NCBI GenBank assembly: GCA_036426205.1
Contig: CM071571.1
Coordinates: 112,671,676-112,735,675 of the forward strand
Source of the DNA: Ascaphus truei
Taxonomy: Eukaryota; Chordata; Amphibia; Anura; Ascaphidae
Direction: 5' to 3'
DNA length: 64,000 nucleotides
The notes beneath the pieces are model-generated. The model worked only from the letters and a program-made list of their open reading frames with translations, searched no databases and had not been told where the DNA came from. Shown here piece after piece: positions 57,128-64,000 of the stretch. The translations under genes were made by a program, and so were the position numbers. Position 1 is the first letter of the stretch; every line of letters starts with the position of its first letter.

Positions 57128-58243
57128 TGTAGCCCTTTTTCTGACGCCTCCCATAGGGACTACTGGTCACTGTACACAACCTGCGGCTCCAGGAGATCTG
57201 AGCCTCCGCTAGCTGGGAGCCTGGGGTAACTATTCTAGCGCAGCGCCTCCACTTACCCAGGATCCCCGTTATGCAAGATTCCCCTGGGCAAGAAACATAC
57301 CACCACAGTGCGTGCAACCAAGTTTTACTATGCAATCATACCTTATACTCTATATGACATCACACATTACATATTCTTATACTATAATGCTTGTCTTGGC
57401 AGCAATACCTAACACCTTTATAACTGCTAGGGTCCTTATACTACAGTGGCTCAGCCACACCTCTAGGGAATATTGTCCTGTACAATAGTGGCTCAGCCAT
57501 GCTCTTATAGAGTATTGTCCTTGTATTGTATTATGTGGTATAGGCTCAGTCCTCTAGCCACTCGCTAGTGTCCCTAAAGAGTTTAGCCTAAGGCGGGATC
57601 AGCGCCTGATGACCGGTGTTGGTGCACTTGTTGTTACAATGTACCATCCGGTCACGGCGGTGACCGGTACCTCTTCACAAAGTATCCGATGCCTCCGACC
57701 CTTGACCTCCAGATGTCGCTGTGTCCAGCCGTCTGGTCCCAGATGACTGCAACCGGCCGCAACTCTGTGCTTTGTCCCTAACTAATGTATAGTAGGGTGA
57801 CAATCACTTTCACTACAGGGCGTCCCTGCAGTACAGCAGCCTACTGTGACTCAGGGGATGCTCCTATGGGCCTGAGGGGATAGCTGGCCTATGTAGGCGG
57901 GTCACGGACCCCCTGCACTCACACTACCTCCTTCAGCTCCGTCCAGATCTCCTCTGACTAGCATGGTCTCTCCCCCACGCTTCCCTTTCCTGCTCCCGTC
58001 ATCCTAGCCTTCTGATTGGTTCTTTACATCAGGTGACTGCCCAGGAGCTCATGGGAGTTGTAGTTTCTCCACGGAGCCTCTCTGCCTTAATCTGCACAGA
58101 CCCACAGCTATTGCATCAGTCACTGCCTGTCTCACTCTGCTCTGACACACTGCAACACTGTTGCAGACACTCCACAGGCCTCTCGCTGGACAGAGTCAAA
58201 CACCAACTGAACACACATATGAGGTTCCTACCACATCCTTACA
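57128..58243 (-). mobile_element. Solo LTR inserted in the hAT pseudogene
   Basis: The 1116-bp block TGTAGCCCTTTTT...CACATCCTTACA is flanked by CAGG (57124-57127 and 58244-58247). It is the same family as the LTR at 7271-9397: CAGCGCCTCCACTTACCCAG, GGGAGCCTGGGG and CTCATGGGAGTTGTAGT occur in the same order. No internal region is present. Confidence 0.82.
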
Positions 58244-60180
58244 CAGGTATGATCAAAATATGCTGAGACTATCATACAAGTTCATAATGGTGCACAATTC
58301 AATGCCAGTCTCCTGTAGAGCTTTATTGACAATATCAATATTTTGGAGTAAATCTTTCCAAATTACACACATCAACGCTGTCTCAAAATGATCACGCTTT
58401 TAATTAGTGATTTTGCTTCGTGAACTGCTGCTGTTGGTTGTCGTTCACTTTCAGCTATATCAAATAATGCTCGGCGAATTTCAAAATAGTTAATATAAAG
58501 AGCTCTGGCGGCATCGCTCAATGCAGACCATCTTGATTCTGATGAAATTTGCACAACATACGGTAGGTATTTTCCTTAATTTTTTCTATCAATTTAGACC
58601 ATCTGTGCAGTGAAGCTGATAAGAATGTATAGACTAACTGCAAAACTCCAAAAAAGTTCACTGCTGCTGAACAACAGTCCACAGCAACTGATCCTACTAA
58701 ATTTAGACCATGAGCAGCACATGGAACCCATTCTGCTAAATTGTTCATTTGTCTAAATGTACTGTAGTTTGCACACCAGAATACATGCCACTCATATTGC
58801 TAGCGTTATCATGTGACTATGACCTGCAGTTTGCAATATCAATATCATGAAGTTTGAGAGTACTCAGTAAAAGATCGAAAAAGTATTTTCCATTATGCGG
58901 TTCAATAGGAATAAACTGAAGAAATTCCTCAACCACATTTCAATTTTTGGGTACATAACGATTGTCCACTGTAAGTTGATCCATGTGACTAATATCAGGC
59001 GTTGAATCGATACTGATTCCATAATACTTAGCATTTTTTATTTCAGATATTATCTGCATCATAACTTTCGATCCTAATATGTCAATGAATTCATCACATA
59101 TTCATGCAGAGAGATAAGATACATTGCCTTTTCCTGGATTTCCATGTCCTCGAATGTGCTCCTTAAGAAACAGATCAAATACAGCTGGAAGGTGTAAGCA
59201 ACCGAGGTAGTTTCCATTGTTAGGACAGTAATGTAACAGAGTCACCACGGAAAGCTAATCTTCGTTCAACAAGAAAAGTTATTACAGCAACTTTTCTCTG
59301 CAAGACCTCTGTCCTGAAGTTACACAATTTTCATTCACCTTCTGCAGTTCTGCATCAATTCTAGTGGACTTCTGACATTGCAGCATCACAGACAGAGAAC
59401 CAAGATGATCCTTTGATTTCTCATGGGAAGGAATCCTTGCAATTGCATTTTTCCAGTCATCAAAAACAGTTTTAAACTGATTGCAAAATGTATTGGCACT
59501 GGCACTGAATAGCTTGCACACATAACAATACAATAAGTCAGTCTAGATAATTTCTCCATTTGTCATTCGCCTGATAAAATATTCTTTGCCTGCATACTGT
59601 ACCTTATTTTGTCACCAAATTGTCTACCCTTTAAGAAAAAGTCGGATTTTTAATTCTGTGCAGAGTTATTTTCTGCATATTAATTTATGAGATCTGCAGT
59701 GATCTCCCATTCAGCTTGATCTATAGCTAGATCAGCTACTGTATAGTTTATTTTCAAAATGAAATCAGATTTTTTATTTGATGTCTCTGGTACTGCTATC
59801 ATCACATCTTCTACAGGAACAATTACTTCTGGATCAGCCTGACATACTTCCACTTGTTTTTCATTTGTTCCCTTTCTTAGCACTAATAACATATGTTTCG
59901 CTTTTTTCGGCAGCATTGTTTTACGTTATTTATGGTACGGATAGATTGGCAGAAGAACTGTCAATGTTGCTTTTCATATCTACGTTCAAAAATTTGAGTA
60001 AAGAGCCCTTCATCTTTATTAACACTTCTTTCTTTTTTTCTTTTGTTTTTCAAATTCAGATTCATGTTTTGTCTTTTATCCATCAGCCATTTTTTCAGCT
60101 AATTAAAGGTACTGTATCTTAAAATTAAATTATAAAACTACATAGAGAGCAATAAAGTTTGCTTAAAATACAAAAATCTG

Positions 60181-60864
60181 GGGACATGCCCCACATTTGG
60201 TGGACATGCCCGGAGATCCAGAGGTTCTGGATCAGGATCCAGAATCTCCTGATTGAAACTTTGGATTTAGAGGTCCCCCTGGACCGCCTGACGTACGTGC
60301 TGGGGAAACCAATTGAAGGCCTCCCCGCCCCTATAGCCAGACTCTCCTCTGCGATCCTAACGGCTGCCAGATGCTGCATCGCTGCGGCCTGGAAGCAAGG
60401 TAAGGCCCCTTCCAGGAGAACAGTAATCAAAAGGATAGACGTGGTCATGAATATGGAGAGACTGACAGCCATGTTGAAGCAAAGAATGCCTCAATTCTAT
60501 AAAACCTGGGAACCTTGGCCGGGGTCGGAGGCCCCGACACTGATGCAAGCCGTGCTCCAACACTAATACCCTTGCGGACGAGGGCCGATGCACCCCTCCC
60601 GACCACAATCCCCTCCCCCCTCCCTTCACCCCTCCCTCCCCCTCTTTTTCCCCATGTCGCTCCCAACTATCCGCCCGTTCCTCGTCATCCCCTCTCTTTT
60701 CACCACTGATAACGGGAAAAACAAGGTTTATTGTGTGTCTCAGAATATCTCACTGCCATGTGCCTGTATTTTACAACAAATTGTCATACTATGCTGTGAA
60801 TGTTATATCATGGTCTACATGTAAGTGCTTCAAAAGACACCAATAAAGAAAAAATATTTTTAAA
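60181..60864 (+). mobile_element. 5'-truncated L1-type LINE with 16-bp TSD and ORF2 end
   Basis: AAAATACAAAAATCTG lies at 60165-60180 and 60865-60880. The insert starts inside ORF2 and encodes GDMPHIWWTCPEIQRFWIRI, LDLEVPLDRLTYVLGKP and KTWEPWPGS before the stop at 60566, like the copy at 5824. It has a C-rich 3' UTR (60590-60650) and ends AATAAAGAAAAAATATTTTT. It lies upstream (in the sense of the hAT frame) of the transposase pseudogene. Confidence 0.85.
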
Positions 60865-61074
60865 AAAATACAAAAATCTGATGTAAACAATACTAAAATG
60901 AAACTCTAAGTGGTAGGTATATCAATTTTATGCAGAGGGCAATTATGAGTGATTATTTCAATTATACGTTAGGTACAATTTAACAATACGGACTGTACTT
61001 AATGAAATCAGTGGTTAAAATGACAGTTGTATACATTTGCACTGTATTTCGTGCTGTTATCAATAACTTATGTA

Positions 61075-62459
61075 CAGGCGGTCCTCAGTTATCCGACGCA
61101 ATGCGTTACTCAAAATGGCGTCGGATAGCGAAGCGTCATAAAGCAAAACCCGTTTTCCCATAGGAACACTGTTTAAATCAAACGTTCCGTTCCTGAAGGC
61201 ATTTTTAATGCTAAAATACACAGAAAATGTTACTCAAGCAATAAGATATGCAGCACACACGTAGATTATGATGTAAACATTATATTTATTGATTCCAGAA
61301 CTGTAAAATAAAACTATAAAAATAAAACTATACTGTATTCTGTACAGTAATGTACATGAGCAAAAAAAACCATAAATTATTAGAGGAAGATGATTGGGGG
61401 GGATCTTCAACAGACAACAGACTTTTTGGAGGCGATGTTCGTGGACTAGAAGGTTTGGGCCTCTTGAAGAATTTCTTCAAGGAAGTCTGGACAGATCCTT
61501 TCCTTTTCTGCATGTAGATCTCTCTATAGCAGCTGATTTGGTTAGACACCCCACGACTGACTGTTGAACTCCGTTCAATTTTAGGGTCATTTTCCTCAAA
61601 TATGGCCAGTGCACTATCAATGTGCTTGAATGCCGCAGCCAACATTTTGGTTGACAAAGATTTACATGGCTGTGCCACTTCAGCAGATTGGTGGGCCTCC
61701 TCTTTTCTCTTCTAATTGCATCAGGTCTTCATTGCTCAACTCGTTAGAATGTGAGGCGAGCAACTCCTCAATATCCTCGGTTTCCACCTCCAAGTTGAGA
61801 TCTCTGGCCATTTACACAACAGTTTCTGTAACTTCTGCAACAGTCCCTGTAATGCCTTGGACATCTGACACAAAATCAGGACACAAATTACGCCAAACTC
61901 AATTTAAATTGGATTGTTTGACCTCATTCCATGCCTCTCCGATCTTTCTTACTGCATGGAGAATGTTGTAACCCTTCCAAAATTCTTTCAACGTTGGACC
62001 TCCTTCCACATCAGTTGCTCTGATGGCCTGAGCAAATGTTCGCCTAAGATAGTATGCCTTGAAGGAAGCAATAACCCCCTGGTCCATCGGCTGTATCAAT
62101 GAGGTGGTGTTGGGGGTCATGAACCCCACCATAAGGTTTGGATGATGGTCATCCGGGTACACGGGATGGCCAGGAGCATTGTCCAAGAGCAGCAATGCTT
62201 TAAAATCAAGGTTCTGGTTTATGCAATATAATTGCACAGCTGGGATAAATTGATGCTGGAACCAGTCCTCAAAAAGGCTCCCTGTTACCCATGCCTTACG
62301 GTTGGACTTCCAAATCACTGGAAGTGTGCCCTTTGCATAACCCTTGAATGCCCTAGGGTTTTCTGCATGATAAACAAGCAAAGGTTTTATCTTGAAATCA
62401 CCTGCAGCATTTGATCCAAGCAGAAGAGTCAGCCTGTCCTTTGCAACTTTAAAACCAGG
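61075..62459 (-). pseudogene. Tigger (pogo-type mariner) transposase relic
   Basis: The plus-strand end CAGGCGGTCCTCAGTTATCC at 61075, preceded by TA, is a Tigger-type TIR. On the minus strand the frame from 62459 gives FKVAKDRLTLLLGSNAAGDF, KPLLVYHAENPRAFKG, the DDE-domain block ALLLLDNAPGHP, and PNTTSLIQPMDQGVIASFKA, then a C-terminal part after frame breaks (ALAIFEENDPKIERSS, SVQTSLKKFFKR). Known Tigger transposases (TIGD relatives) have these blocks in this order and length. Stops between 61900 and 61680 break it. The N-terminal helix-turn-helix half is missing because an LTR element starts at 62460. Confidence 0.85.
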
Positions 62460-63481
62460 TGTAGCCCCCTGTAAACAGCTCAGGCTATACCTATCTTCCT
62501 TCTACTGTGGTAAGTCCTGTTAAGATCAGGTGCCAGTAATCATTATGGGTTTTCCCCCTTCATAGCCCTAACCTGGGTGGTAGACGCAGGCCTGGACTCT
62601 GCTGCAGGCGTGAGCCAGAGGGGAGGTTCTGCTGACACCATGAGGGGAGGGGCTAGCTCTATATTTAGCAGCCCATTCCGGTGAGTGAGTTGTTGTTCTT
62701 CGTCCTTGTGTGCCGTGTTCCTCTCTTATTGATGGTTCTGCAGAGAGAGAGTAGCTTACGAAGAGTTCGAGCGAGTAGTGATGCCAAGAGTGTAGAGTGT
62801 AGAGCCACGAATCCTGCGGAATGGTCCGAGGAGTATCAGGAGGCTACGGGCTCCCTGGCGCAGCATGCCGGCTGAGAGCGAGAGGAAACAAACTGACCAG
62901 CGTCTATAAGTAGAGCTGATAGAATTATAGACTGGTGGACCAATGCCCTCACCTCAATGCCAGGGGTGATGGGGAGAGAATACAGGACCCACCTCGAGGC
63001 TAACCTCGGGGGTGGGCCACGGGGTACTGCAGCCCTAGCTCAGACCATCCTGTCAGCGGAGTGACTTGGAGGGAAGGAGAGGAGGAGGTCATGGGAGTTG
63101 AGCGGGTTGTACCTCGCTCGGGCGATTGTATTGTAGCTGCTGGAAGCCTTATCATTGGGATATCGTTGCTCTGTCAAATAAAGAGACTGTTCTGCACCCG
63201 TAAAAGACTGTGTGTGATTTGGAGAGTATAACCCTGGGACCTGAGGGGGTCTTCTATACCGGTCCTGTCCCATTACCCTGGGAGTATAGAAGATGGAGGC
63301 GCTGCACCACTAAGATCTCATGGAGGCTAGCACCCCAGAAGCCCAGTCCTGGCTCCCCCACAACACCGCAGGAAGCTCAGGCCCTCCTGTTCCTCACAGG
63401 TACGCACCACACCGCATGTAACCAGCCCCCATGCACCCCTCACACTCCCGTAGAGACTGGGGGGGGTGGGAAACAGGTTTA
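62460..63481 (+). mobile_element. 5' LTR of an LTR retrotransposon
   Basis: TGTAGCCCCCTG...AACAGGTTTACA, 1022 bp. CTCTATATTTAGC (62659) is TATA-like and GTCAAATAAAGAGACTG (63174) holds a poly(A) signal. AGATGGAGGCGCTGCACC (63291) stands in U5, and directly after the LTR end comes TTTGGAGGCGCTGCTGAG, the expected place of the primer-binding site. CAGG (62456-62459) precedes it, but the matching TSD would be outside the window. Confidence 0.7.
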
Positions 63482-64000
63482 CATTTGGAGGCGCTGCTGA
63501 GATATGGATATCTATCAGAACAGGACCGGCTTATAGCGAGGTGGAACAGACAGACTAAGATGCACTCTCCCGGCAAGTGATGTTAAGCAGGTAGCGTGAG
63601 GCAACTGGGGGGGGTCATAGCGGTATCCAATCCAGGGACCATGGCCCAGGGCCACGTTATGGTGGGGTGGATAGTTAGAGCTGATCAAGTCCCTTGAGGC
63701 GGGTAGCGTGAGTCACTGGGGGGGTCAGCCTGTTAACCCGACCAGGGACCATAGCCCAGGGCCCCGCTATAGCGGCCAAAAGCAGGAGACGCCCGTACCT
63801 AGAAAAGAGGTACCTTAGCTATCACCCGCACCACAGAGCACTTGCAAGTAGAAATGGGGAGTACAGTGCATAGGAGAGGAGGGGAGAAGTCCCGTTGAGC
63901 CTGGGGTACCAGTGGGTGACCAGTGGGTCACATACAGTATGAAGATGAAGAGTCCACTTTTGGAGGGAAAGCATGGTCTAGGTACGAGATGCCAGTTAGA
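63482..64000 (+). mobile_element. Leader of the LTR retrotransposon, running out of the window
   Basis: TTTGGAGGCGCTGCTGAG, then a leader with a tandem unit of about 120-130 bp: GGTAGCGTGAGGCAACTGGG (63591) and GGGTAGCGTGAGTCACTGGG (63700), each followed by CCAGGGACCATRGCCCAGGG. No gag start is recognised before the window ends. Confidence 0.6.

Larger units (their letters stand above)
56160..59920 (-). pseudogene. hAT-superfamily transposase (ZMYM-like), multiply interrupted
   Basis: On the minus strand, pieces of one transposase follow each other. 59533-59282 has YCYVCKLFSAS (TTF/ZnF-type head) and RIPSHEKSKDHLGSL. 58748-58518 has WVPCAAHGLNLVGSVAVDCC and FFGVLQLVYTFLSASLHRW, typical of the insertion domain of ZMYM-like hAT proteins. 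58554-58372 has SRWSALSDAARAL. 56500-56280 has the dimerisation block FPNANIAFRIYL and GECTFSKLKHKEL. Frameshifts and stops occur between them. The gene is further cut by an LTR (57128-58243) and a MITE (about 56526-56880); coding text resumes after each. These proteins move DNA transposons by cut-and-paste; this copy cannot be functional. TIRs of the element were not found. Confidence 0.82.

Overview
This 64-kb window looks like intergenic or deep intronic DNA from a large, transposon-rich vertebrate genome, most likely an amphibian (frog or similar). I infer this from the mixture: Penelope-like elements (PLEs) with GIY-YIG endonucleases and hammerhead-type motifs, PIF/Harbinger-like elements, a Helitron, hAT and Tigger transposase relics, L1-type and L2-type LINE 3' ends, a tRNA-derived SINE and several families of solo LTRs. 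I find no host protein-coding gene, no tRNA or rRNA gene and no CRISPR array. Every recognisable protein fragment belongs to a mobile element.

Layout. 1-3000: a foldback inside a PLE reverse transcriptase, the PLE RT/GIY-YIG reading frame (372-1439) and its 3' tail with a hammerhead motif (2600). 4647-9397: a solo LTR, a 5'-truncated L1-type LINE with a 13-bp target-site duplication (TSD), and a second solo LTR split by a non-autonomous Helitron. 9600-13264: a second PLE interrupted in frame by two unrelated solo LTRs, each with a perfect 5-bp TSD. 13265-15040: a 3' LTR plus adjoining internal sequence. 15183-18060, 36102-42282 and 48136-51538: Harbinger-like elements made of many self-complementary cassettes, some with a promoter-like module. 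19523-20210 and 50064-50736: inverted composites, PLE-related at least in the first case, with 12-14-bp flanking repeats. 28367-30150: a third PLE copy with its hammerhead. 30239-32493: a nearly perfect 1-kb-arm palindrome. 44090-44533: a PLE RT fragment on the minus strand. 53014-53639: a clean solo LTR. 55115-55770: an L2-type LINE end. 56160-59920: a hAT transposase pseudogene broken by an LTR and a MITE. 60181-60864: a second L1-type LINE end with a 16-bp TSD. 61075-62459: a Tigger transposase relic cut by a 5' LTR whose element runs out of the window.

The order of insertion can be read from the nesting: LTRs sit inside PLE, hAT and Tigger coding sequence; the Helitron and the Harbinger-like elements sit inside LTRs; the TA-flanked MITEs and PLE pieces sit inside the Harbinger-like elements. 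The two most interesting signals are a set of nine hammerhead-like motifs, in which core positions 3 and 8 appear to change together (C-G to U-A), and the palindromic cassettes repeated through the Harbinger-like elements. Boundaries backed by a TSD are good to the base. Other boundaries are approximate, and family names rest on motif recognition without a database search.
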